From positions 1 to 20,812 of the IMG/VR virus record IMGVR_UViG_3300034142_000023: DNA of 20,812 nt. One strand, given 5' to 3'. A program made the position numbers and the translations under genes. Positions 14,803-20,504 of the stretch are shown here, one piece after another; the first letter of the stretch is position 1, and every line of letters starts with the position of its first letter. Below the pieces are notes generated by a model. It saw nothing but the letters and a program-made list of their open reading frames with translations, was not told where the DNA came from and did no database searches. Origin of the DNA: a virus.

Positions 14803-14821
14803 GACAGAAATACTGTACTAT
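14794..14821 (+). promoter_or_regulatory. Candidate early promoter of the Cro-like gene (leaderless)
   Basis: TTGCAA (14794-14799) and TACTAT (14816-14821) are separated by 16 bases, a fair sigma-70 pair with four of six matches each. The -10 ends only seven bases before the ATG at 14829, so transcription would start at or next to the start codon. That agrees with the lack of a good ribosome binding site and suggests a leaderless message. Not proven by sequence alone. Confidence 0.45.
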
Positions 14822-14828
14822 TGAGTCC

Positions 14829-15059
14829 ATGAAGACAGTAAACCGAGCACTGATCGATGCATGGGTCGAAAAAAACGCTCCCGATGGAGTAATTAAGCTG
14901 GCGCAGAAATCGAAAGTTTCACGCCATTCAATAGCACATATACGGATCGGCAAAGTGCCGCGTTCCGAACTAATTCGCGACGCTTTGGCGATCGCGATTG
15001 GAGTCTCTGAAGTGGAACTTTTCCCGGTTGTTGGCGCAACTGAAGAAGTGGCCTCTTAG
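14829..15059 (+). CDS. Cro-like HTH regulator
   Basis: A 76-residue protein with an XRE-type helix-turn-helix: DGVIKLAQKSKVSRHSIAHIRIGKVPRSELIRDALAIAIGVSEVELFP (about 19-66). It is divergently transcribed from the large repressor gene and is the first gene of the rightward early operon, the position of Cro. The start is the ATG at 14829. An upstream extension to 14688 would be antisense to the repressor start and cross the operators. The probable promoter sits immediately upstream (see promoter entry). It likely represses the lysogeny gene and limits early transcription. Confidence 0.65.
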   Translation: MKTVNRALIDAWVEKNAPDGVIKLAQKSKVSRHSIAHIRIGKVPRSELIRDALAIAIGVSEVELFPVVGATEEVAS

Positions 15060-15186
15060 AATTGCCAGGGCATTCGTTGGCGCGAATTCCCGATCAATCC
15101 TGAGACGTAAATATCATTAAATTTAAGTTTTTAAAATAGACCGTGAAATGTCTACAGGCGGAGCTTTGCCCAAAAAGGAGATTGAG

Positions 15187-15465
15187 ATGTTCAAAACACA
15201 ACTAAGCACTCAAGATCTTGCTCAAGCGGACCGGTTTCGCGAGCGTTACGAGGATCCGCTTCCAAAGGCGGACTACTCAACGGGTGAGGGGTTTATTCGA
15301 ATCGGTGATGAGTTTTTCTCTGTCGCTGAGCTTGAGGCAGAAGCTGTGAAGCATCCTCAGCCGCGTTCCCATCCGATCAAGCCCAATCATTTTTGCCTGC
15401 AAAACGAACTCGATAAAATTAACGAATACTACAAGCGCTTTCCCGAAAGGAAAATGGTGAAGTAA
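15187..15465 (+). CDS. Small hypothetical early protein
   Basis: A 92-residue protein. I start at ATG 15187, which has AAAAAGGAG six bases upstream; the ATG at 15148 lacks a binding site. The protein is hydrophilic and mixed-charge with a compact segment (GEGFIRIGDEFFSVAELEAEAVKH, about 34-57) and a helical end (LQNELDKINEYYKRFPERK). Its stop overlaps the ATG of the ATPase gene (TAATG), suggesting translational coupling and a related role. No family recognised. Confidence 0.6.
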   Translation: MFKTQLSTQDLAQADRFRERYEDPLPKADYSTGEGFIRIGDEFFSVAELEAEAVKHPQPRSHPIKPNHFCLQNELDKINEYYKRFPERKMVK

Positions 15466-16445
15466 TGTTTAAAAAAGCCACACGAAAACAATCGAAGCTG
15501 AAACTCGCACTCACAGGCCCAAGTGGATCAGGTAAAACCATGTCTGCTCTTAGACTCGCGACTGGAATTGTCGGACCGAATGGAAAGATCGCTGTGATCG
15601 ATACTGAGAACGGGTCAGCAAGTCTCTATGCAAATAGCTTCAATTTCGACGTTTGCGAAGTTCATCCGCCATACACAGTTGAAGCCTATCAAAAAGCTGT
15701 CGATGCAGCAGAAACTGCTGCCTATGACGTGATCATTATCGACTCGATTTCTCATCAATGGGCGGGTGAGGGCGGATTGCTTGAGCTGAAAGAACAGATG
15801 GATGCTCGCGGCAATGGTGGAAGTAAAAACGGATTTGCAAACTGGGGAGCTATCACGAAAAAGCATGAGGCCTTTAAGTCTACACTGCTTCATTCTCCAG
15901 CTCATATCATTACGACGATGCGATCGAAGCAAGAGTACGTTCTTCAAGATCTTAACGGCAAGCAAGTGCCTAAAAAAGTAGGTTTGGCTCCGATTCAGCG
16001 AGACGGGCTTGAGTATGAGATGACTGTCGTTTTTGACATCGCTATGAACCATGAGGCAGAGGCGTCAAAAGACAGAACGAATCTCTTTAATGGAAAATTC
16101 TTTCAAGTGACTGAGGAGATCGGGCGTCAATTGAAGGAATGGCTGGATAGTGGTGAGAAAGTTCAAACTCCCGCGAAGCGTCCGGAACCACAGAGCACTG
16201 GTGTTTATCCTAATCCTGCGTCTATCGCCAAAGAATCCCGTAAGGTTTCTGAGGCTCAGTTAAAGCGGCTTTTCGCTATTCAGAAGAACACTGCATGGAC
16301 TCATGAAGATATTAAATTCACTTTAAAAGAACGCTTTAATCTCGAGTCCACGAAAGACCTCAACATGAATCAGTACGAGGATATTGTGAAAGCCATCGAG
16401 ACAACGCCGCCGCCTATTAACCCTGACGAACCGATGCCAGCATAG
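15465..16445 (+). CDS. AAA-type phage recombination ATPase (Sak4/AAA_24-like)
   Basis: A 326-residue protein. The Walker A motif is GPSGSGKT (18-25), followed by MSALRLATGI. VIDTENGSASLYA (44-56) and a Walker B-like DVIIIDSISHQWAG (88-101) complete a RecA-type core common in phages. The C-terminal 50 residues (VSEAQLKRLFAIQ, DIKFTLKERFNLESTKDLNMNQYEDIV) form a small helical domain that I have seen at the end of several phage recombination proteins, and a Pro-rich linker precedes it. Expected role: ATP-dependent single-strand annealing or DNA-pairing support during replication and repair, usually with an SSB, which is not in this window. It is coupled to its upstream neighbour by a one-base overlap. 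Confidence 0.7.
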   Translation: MFKKATRKQSKLKLALTGPSGSGKTMSALRLATGIVGPNGKIAVIDTENGSASLYANSFNFDVCEVHPPYTVEAYQKAVDAAETAAYDVIIIDSISHQWAGEGGLLELKEQMDARGNGGSKNGFANWGAITKKHEAFKSTLLHSPAHIITTMRSKQEYVLQDLNGKQVPKKVGLAPIQRDGLEYEMTVVFDIAMNHEAEASKDRTNLFNGKFFQVTEEIGRQLKEWLDSGEKVQTPAKRPEPQSTGVYPNPASIAKESRKVSEAQLKRLFAIQKNTAWTHEDIKFTLKERFNLESTKDLNMNQYEDIVKAIETTPPPINPDEPMPA

Positions 16446-16453
16446 GGGTAGCT

Positions 16454-16588
16454 ATGGAATTAGATGGAATATGCCCTGACTGTAAAGAGTGGACTGTCGC
16501 AGGAGATTCATGCTGCGGGCGTGGAGCGATGGTTTGCGGAATCATTATTGATGACGAGACCGCGCAAGAAATGACGGAGGACGTATGA
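16454..16588 (+). CDS. 44-residue zinc-finger-like microprotein
   Basis: A short frame starting at ATG 16454 with AGGGGT just upstream and ending in TGA that overlaps the next ATG (ATGA). It has CPDC near the start (residues 7-10), then CC (20-21) and another Cys (28), a pattern that could form a small zinc knuckle (C-x2-C...C-C/C). It then has an acidic tail (IIIDDETAQEMTEDV). Coupling by ATGA and a real binding site support that it is translated. Similar zinc-ribbon microproteins are common in phage early regions. Function unknown. Confidence 0.55.
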   Translation: MELDGICPDCKEWTVAGDSCCGRGAMVCGIIIDDETAQEMTEDV

Positions 16589-16785
16589 CACGCGAAGAAC
16601 AGCTTGCGCTTTTATTCAATCGCTACAAGCAGCTAAAAGCCATGAAAGATGCAGTACCTGAGAGTCCCATCGTAGCAAATGAATACTTTGCCAGATCTGC
16701 TGCTGTCTTAGAAAAGGTCTTTGAAGTGATCGGGCTCAAGAAACCAGAAGATGATTTTGAATTTAAGGATTTGAATCAAGGTTAA
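16585..16785 (+). CDS. Small hypothetical early protein
   Basis: A 66-residue, helical, charged protein (REEQLALLFNRYKQLKAMKDA; SAAVLEKVFEVIGLKK). Its ATG at 16585 follows ACGGAGG and overlaps the microprotein stop. It is the last gene before the structured-RNA region, and its stop overlaps an ATG that opens a 27-codon frame through that region. No family recognised. Confidence 0.55.
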   Translation: MTREEQLALLFNRYKQLKAMKDAVPESPIVANEYFARSAAVLEKVFEVIGLKKPEDDFEFKDLNQG

Positions 16786-16790
16786 TGTTT

Positions 16791-16973
16791 ACCCTGCTCG
16801 GCGCTTTGCTTTCTAGGATGGGCTTAGAGGGCACTGAGGGTGTGGCAACAATCCGCCGGGCGGGGTGATTCAATTTAGATATTTTGCCCCGCTGGTGCTT
16901 TGCAGTTTTGGGATGGGCCTGGGACGCATTGAACGATTTATTAATTAAGAACCTCTGGCGGGGCTATTTTTAG
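16791..16973 (+). ncRNA. Tandem structured RNA element with terminator-like end (candidate attenuator/riboswitch/PUT)
   Basis: Two similar folds lie in a row. Copy 1 (16791-16866): closing helix ACCCTGCTCGGCG (16791-16803) pairs with CGCCGGGCGGGGT (16854-16866), 13 bp with two G-U pairs. An inner 9-bp hairpin 16807-16815 / 16825-16833 has loop GGATGGGCT. Copy 2 (16886-16964): closing helix GCCCCGCTGG (16886-16895) pairs with CTGGCGGGGC (16955-16964), 10 bp. An inner hairpin 16901-16910 / 16920-16928 (one bulged A at 16904) has loop GGATGGGCC. The joining bases are alike (GCTT before and YTGA after the hairpin). Six inner base pairs change between copies yet all still pair. Copy 2 ends in CTATTTTT, terminator-like. 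The copies can instead pair with each other: GCGGGGT (16860-16866) with GCCCCGC (16886-16892), removing both closing helices. The 16785 frame (27 codons) is an alternative reading. Confidence 0.6.
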
Positions 16974-16981
16974 GGGGAAGA

Positions 16982-17224
16982 ATGAACGTAATCAGAGAAC
17001 TGAGACACGCAGCGAATATGTCACAAGGGGATGTTGCAAAGAAGATGGGTTACTCGAGTCCACAATTCGTTAGTAACTGGGAACGCGGGCTTTCAATGCC
17101 TCCGCCGGGATCAGTTAGGAAACTAGCCAAGGTGTTAGGTTCTGAGGACTTCGAGGATAAGTATATCGAGCACGCTGCGACTCTTCACATAGAAGATTTG
17201 AAAACTAAGATTCGGGGGAAATAA
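16982..17224 (+). CDS. XRE-family HTH regulator downstream of the RNA element
   Basis: An 80-residue protein with a textbook XRE HTH: IRELRHAANMSQGDVAKKMGYSSPQFVSNWERGLSMPP (4-41), then VRKLAKVLGSEDF. The ATG at 16982 has a strong AGGGGGAAG right after the T-tract of the RNA element, so its expression would be governed by read-through. The C-terminal tail is short and charged. It is the first of four coupled genes leading to the integrase, so it may regulate integration or excision. Its stop overlaps the next ATG. Confidence 0.7.
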   Translation: MNVIRELRHAANMSQGDVAKKMGYSSPQFVSNWERGLSMPPPGSVRKLAKVLGSEDFEDKYIEHAATLHIEDLKTKIRGK

Positions 17225-17856
17225 TGGGACAACACTTGAAGGCAGTTCTTTATAGTCGGACCGGGTTTCCGGACCTGCTAACTCCAAAAGAGGCTGCTGA
17301 TATTTGTAAGATTAGTGAGGATCGACTCATGACCCTTGCAAAGACGCGGCACGCTCCTTGTGCTGTATTGGACGACGACCAATACTTCTTTTTCAAGAAA
17401 GATATTTGTGAGTGGGTTAAGGCAAACCTGCTTGAAATCAATGACGGAAAGAGAATTCAAGTAGAGCTTAAGATTCTAGGCGATGTGGCGGCGGACCCAA
17501 TGGGAATCCCTGAGGCTCTGCGACCTTTAAGTAAGAAACTGAAAAAGGTAACATTCAGCGAGTCGGGGCCTTGCGTATATTTTTTAATCGAAAAAACCGA
17601 AGTGGTTTATGTCGGGCAGAGCGTAAACTTATTATCCCGAGTAGGGTCTCATGTATTGGATAAAAAGTTCGATCACGTCGTTTATCTATCGTTGCCAGAG
17701 GAGGTTTTGGCCGATATCGAGACCGCTTTGATTAAACACCTAAAACCAAAATTCAATCGATCCCAAAATTGCGGAACTACCGATGGTTGGCATCATCATA
17801 ATTTAAGAAGAATCGGATTACTACAAGCAGAGTTAGAGGTAGCAAATGGCAACTAA
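17224..17856 (+). CDS. HTH / GIY-YIG nuclease fusion
   Basis: A 210-residue protein. Residues about 18-68 (LLTPKEAADICKISEDRLMTLAKTRHAPC..., DDQYFFFKKDICEWVKANL) read as a MerR/excisionase-like HTH. Residues 115-180 form a GIY-YIG nuclease domain: GPCVYFLIE (116-123, the GIY position), VVYVGQSVNLLSRVGSH (127-143, the YIG position, with candidate catalytic Arg139 and His143), then DIETALIKHLKPKFN (164-178, candidate metal-binding Glu166 and the usual PKFN end). It ends with a His-rich stretch (GWHHHNL). GIY-YIG domains nick or cut DNA in homing, repair or restriction. The HTH likely targets it. It is coupled on both sides (TAATG, and an 11-base overlap with the following excisionase-like gene). 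Confidence 0.7.
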   Translation: MGQHLKAVLYSRTGFPDLLTPKEAADICKISEDRLMTLAKTRHAPCAVLDDDQYFFFKKDICEWVKANLLEINDGKRIQVELKILGDVAADPMGIPEALRPLSKKLKKVTFSESGPCVYFLIEKTEVVYVGQSVNLLSRVGSHVLDKKFDHVVYLSLPEEVLADIETALIKHLKPKFNRSQNCGTTDGWHHHNLRRIGLLQAELEVANGN

Positions 17857-18028
17857 GAAGTGGATTTCGACTAGAGAAGCGGGCGAAGAAATTTGTAGAT
17901 CAGCGCGTACCGTTCAAGACTATTGCAAGGCTGGCAAGATTCCAGCTGAGCGCTTCGGACGATACTACATGATCGAAAAGAAAGTCTGGGAAGAGTGGAA
18001 AGCCCGGAACTTCGTTAAAGCATCATAA
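17846..18028 (+). CDS. Excisionase-like small HTH protein
   Basis: A 60-residue protein composed of a winged MerR-type HTH (helix-turn-helix class HTH_17): WISTREAGEEICRSARTVQDYCKAGKIPAERFGRYYMIEKKVWEEW (about 6-51). The R-x-V-Q-D-Y-x-K-x-G-K-I-P-A turn is typical of excisionases. It lies immediately upstream of the integrase, the usual place for Xis. Its ATG at 17846 overlaps the end of the fusion gene by 11 bases. It should bend DNA and bias Int toward excision; binding sites are probably the repeats downstream of int. Confidence 0.7.
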   Translation: MATKKWISTREAGEEICRSARTVQDYCKAGKIPAERFGRYYMIEKKVWEEWKARNFVKAS

Positions 18029-18053
18029 CTAATCTCAGGCGAAGGACCGCAAG

Positions 18054-19154
18054 ATGGCAAATTCAAACATTCTGAAATTCAAAGACAAAAAGGGGAATGA
18101 ATACCCTTATCTTTATATCGATACGCTCAGCGGTGAGTTTTATGCAGTAAAGCGCATCGGCAAAGAGGTAAAGAAAAAGCCTCTCGGCAAGGAATTCGTA
18201 AAGGCCAGGGCGCAGGTCTTAAATGCCATCCAGGAGTTAGCATCAGAGAAGCCTATTCAAACGGGCAACAAGATCATCAAAGATTTCTATGAGATCATGC
18301 TTGAGGAAAAGAAGTCGGTATCAACCAAAGAGGCGACTCTTCGGAGGATGGATACCATTTGGCGTAATAACATAGCTCCATACTGGGAGTATTTAACCCC
18401 TTCGGACGTTGATCAGGATCAAATCACCAAGTTCATGACCTGGCACCGCCGTAAGCATCCTGGCGTGCAGTTTCTAAACACCTTTAAGTACCTCGGTAAC
18501 ATCTTCCAGATCATGATCGATCGGGACTTCTTAACGCCTGCAAAGCGTCCGAAGCTTGCTATTCCGAAAGATGAGCAGAAACACCACGATAAGGAAAAAG
18601 GTCGTTACATCTCAGATGCAGAGGTGAAAGCCATTCTCGATAAGGCCGATCCCGTCACCGCTTTGATGATTCGCATCTATCACGCCTGCGGATTCAGAAA
18701 GATGGAGGTTGGGAGCATTGAGAAGTCGCGGGTAGTTCTAAACGGAGATCGCTACGTTTTAAAGCTTGATACCGACGACACAAAGACCGGACTTGCCAGA
18801 GAAGTACCGCTCCCAAAGGAGATTACGTCTCTCGTTAAAGCGCAGATAGAAAGCTCTAAATCCCTTTTCCTGTTCCCAATGAAGTCTGATTCATCTCGCC
18901 ACGTTTACCCTAAAGCGATCGATGATGGCTGGATAGCTGGCAAGACCTTGGGAGAAGTAAAGGGCGCGATGAGGATCCATGACCTCAGGCATACGGCGGC
19001 TAGAAACTTCGCGACTCTTGGGATTAACCCGATTATCGCGTGCACAATCTTGGGGATGAGCCTTGCTACTTATCAGAAAGTTTATTGCAAACTGAAGGCT
19101 TCAGACCTTATACTTGCAGTAGAGCAAAGTGCTGCCCGATTGGCGGCAAAATGA
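18054..19154 (+). CDS. Tyrosine recombinase / phage integrase (unusual catalytic site)
   Basis: A 366-residue integrase. Residues 1-60 are a basic N-terminal arm-binding-type region; about 70-175 the SAM-like core-binding domain; about 185-366 the catalytic domain. Candidate catalytic residues: Arg215 (ACGFRKMEVG), Lys244 (DDTKTGLAREVPL), His309/Arg312 (MRIHDLRHTAA) and nucleophile Tyr344 (KVYCKL). The position that is normally His or Trp (LGHS in most relatives) is Met335 in LGMSLATY, nine residues before Tyr344. The ATG at 18054 has GAAGGA seven bases upstream. It catalyses site-specific integration and excision between attP and attB. It is the last gene of the regulatory run, followed by a repeat-rich non-coding region. 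Confidence 0.85.
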   Translation: MANSNILKFKDKKGNEYPYLYIDTLSGEFYAVKRIGKEVKKKPLGKEFVKARAQVLNAIQELASEKPIQTGNKIIKDFYEIMLEEKKSVSTKEATLRRMDTIWRNNIAPYWEYLTPSDVDQDQITKFMTWHRRKHPGVQFLNTFKYLGNIFQIMIDRDFLTPAKRPKLAIPKDEQKHHDKEKGRYISDAEVKAILDKADPVTALMIRIYHACGFRKMEVGSIEKSRVVLNGDRYVLKLDTDDTKTGLAREVPLPKEITSLVKAQIESSKSLFLFPMKSDSSRHVYPKAIDDGWIAGKTLGEVKGAMRIHDLRHTAARNFATLGINPIIACTILGMSLATYQKVYCKLKASDLILAVEQSAARLAAK

Positions 19155-19170
19155 CCTTAAAAGCTCTGTC

Positions 19171-19426
19171 TTGTACCGGATTTGTACCGGATTCATCATG
19201 CGAAAAACCGCAAGATCCCGCTATCACTGACAAAAATCAAAATACCAGTTGGTCTTGTACAGACCACCAATCCTTTTCTTTTAACCCAGGATCTCCGTAC
19301 TTAAGTGTATTGAAATCACTGGGTTTTTTCATGCCCAAAACCCATAAAACCTACTTTCGCATCTTACGCCTCAGCGCGAATATAAGCGTAGAGCGCCGTT
19401 TTGAATGTTTCGGATTTGTACCGGAT
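19171..19426. repeat. Three exact 11-bp repeats flanking the putative att core
   Basis: TTGTACCGGAT occurs in tandem at 19171-19181 and 19182-19192, and again at 19416-19426. The shared context extends to CGGATTTGTACCGGAT (16 bases; 19177-19192 and 19411-19426). The first pair lies 17 bases after the int stop. A related TTGTACAGA (19255-19263) sits between them. They are probably integrase arm-type or excisionase binding sites. Confidence 0.6.
19283..19329 (+). terminator. Terminator-like hairpin downstream of int
   Basis: AACCCAG (19283-19289) pairs with CTGGGTT (19319-19325), followed by more T (run of six at 19324-19329). The loop is long (29 bases) and contains the palindrome ACTTAAGT (19299-19306). 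It would end the int transcript, or might be part of the attachment core, since att cores often contain such sequences. Weak as a classical terminator because of loop size. Confidence 0.4.
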
Positions 19427-19524
19427 AACTTTTCACTCCTTTCACTTCAACAATCCTTATTTACATTTCAGAGGCCAAGGCCTGACCAATTTCTATCACC
19501 AATCTTGAACGTCCGGGGGGATCT

Positions 19525-19743
19525 ATGTTCAACGCAAAAACGCACGCCGTTGTCACGACTGGCGAGGCCGAAAGAAACTATCTTCAAAAATTACGGGAGG
19601 TCTACAACCACGAGGTCGACAGGCTCAACACGTTGCGCGGCGAGGAATATGCCCGAACAAAGAGAAGTCTTGAGCGCCAGGCTAGGTTTTACAAATGCAT
19701 TTCAGGCCACGACATCAAAGATCGCGGAGCTTACCGTGGCTAG
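19525..19743 (+). CDS. Small helical early protein upstream of replication gene
   Basis: A 72-residue, strongly charged helical protein (GEAERNYLQKLREVYNHEVD, RLNTLRGEEYARTKRSLERQARFY) with coiled-coil character. Its ATG has CGGGGGG six or fewer bases upstream. It overlaps the start of the replication gene by eight bases, so the two are translationally linked. No family recognised; a helper of replication or a DNA-binding protein are possibilities. Confidence 0.55.
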   Translation: MFNAKTHAVVTTGEAERNYLQKLREVYNHEVDRLNTLRGEEYARTKRSLERQARFYKCISGHDIKDRGAYRG

Positions 19744-20503
19744 GCATACGAACGGTTGGATTAAGCTCTATCGCAGCCTACTTGATTCCGACATTGCAAA
19801 GAATCCGAACCGACTTTCCGTCTTTGTTCACGTAATGGGTATGGCGAACCTTAAAGACACTTGGGTGCAGTGGGGAGCTAAGCCAAGACTCTGTCCGCGA
19901 GGCTCTTTAGTCACCTCACTTCGCGAACTTTCTAAGAAAACAGGAGCGGACAAGGGAAGTATCGAAAGACAGCTTAAATACCTTGCGTTAAGGGACACAC
20001 TTGTTGTCGAGACCGAGACACGTGGCACCTTCATATCTATCAGAAATTTCGAGCTTTATCAGAGCAAAGGCCTTGGTGCCGTGACAGATGAAGGACAAGA
20101 AACTGACACAGGTGCAGACACGGGTGCAGACGCAACCAGGGACTCTAATGAAGAATTAATAATTAAGAAGGAAAGAAAGAAGGAGGTAACCACTCCTTGG
20201 GCTGAAATTCTCTTTCGGATTTGGAACGAAAACAAAGGCCCGCATTTACCGAAAGCGCTCGCGTTGTCATCTGAGAGAATTAAATCTGCTAACCAACGCT
20301 TTAAAGAATTCCCTGATGAGGAGTTTTGGACCGAGGTCGTGAAGCGCATTGCCGAGAGTTCATTTTGTACAGGCAACAATGACCGGGGCTGGAAGGCCGA
20401 CTTTGATTTCTTTTTGCGACCTGGCACTCATCTCGCTGTTAACGAAGGCAAATACGACACTAAGAAAGGCGCGCCACAAACTTTTGGCGTGCTAGGGGCT
20501 TAG
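19736..20503 (+). CDS. Phage replication initiator (lambda O / DnaD-like)
   Basis: A 255-residue protein. I choose the GTG at 19736, with CGGAG six bases upstream; the long frame from 19040 is not credible. The N-terminal winged-helix region (NGWIKLYRSLLDSDI, RGSLVTSLRELSKKTGADKGSIERQLKYLALRDTLVVETETRGTFISIRNFELYQS, up to 111) matches the replication-organiser N-terminus of many phages, with a closing I-x-N-x-x-x-Y-Q. A low-complexity linker follows (TDTGADTGADA), and a C-terminal domain (WNENKGPHLPKALALSSERI, SSFCTGNNDRGWKADFDFFLRPGTHLAVNEGKY) typical of the family. It should bind the origin and recruit the helicase encoded next. The linker-coding DNA may itself be the origin. Confidence 0.7.
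   Translation: MARHTNGWIKLYRSLLDSDIAKNPNRLSVFVHVMGMANLKDTWVQWGAKPRLCPRGSLVTSLRELSKKTGADKGSIERQLKYLALRDTLVVETETRGTFISIRNFELYQSKGLGAVTDEGQETDTGADTGADATRDSNEELIIKKERKKEVTTPWAEILFRIWNENKGPHLPKALALSSERIKSANQRFKEFPDEEFWTEVVKRIAESSFCTGNNDRGWKADFDFFLRPGTHLAVNEGKYDTKKGAPQTFGVLGA
20105..20187. other. Candidate replication origin inside the initiator gene
   Basis: Two imperfect 12-bp tandem units, GACACAGGTGCA (20105-20116) and GACACGGGTGCA (20117-20128), are followed by a partial GACGCA. Then comes AT-rich DNA (AGAATTAATAATTAAG, 20151-20166) and a purine-only run (GAAGGAAAGAAAGAAGGAGG, about 20166-20185). Iterons followed by an AT-rich, purine-skewed stretch inside the initiator gene is the arrangement of lambda ori in gene O. 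The repeats are few, so this is tentative. Confidence 0.35.
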
Positions 20504-20504
20504 T

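Larger units (their letters stand above)
19155..19524. other. Non-coding region after int: candidate attP
   Basis: A 370-base stretch with no credible gene; a long frame across it is an artefact. It holds three exact copies of an 11-base unit (see repeat entry), a small perfect hairpin TGGTCT-TGTAC-AGACCA (19250-19266), a terminator-like stem with T-run (see terminator entry), and T/C-rich DNA from 19427 on. Position directly after integrase and multiple short repeats that could be arm or Xis sites make this the best attP candidate. I cannot identify a tRNA end or a defined core. Confidence 0.5.

Noticed and set aside
14723-14953. N-terminal extension of the repressor on the minus strand
   Set aside because: It would be antisense to the Cro-like gene and pass through the operators; the HTH starts at the ATG at 14722.
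15158-15172. GGCGGAGCTTTGCC resembling the GGYGCTTTGC part of the RNA element (also near 8726)
   Set aside because: No conserved loop or helices nearby; both sites are explained by ordinary sequence.
19040-20503. A 487-residue frame across the int end, the repeat region and the replication gene
   Set aside because: Its first 232 codons overlap int in another frame and run through the non-coding repeats. Low-quality protein; the GTG at 19736 with CGGAG upstream is the real start.
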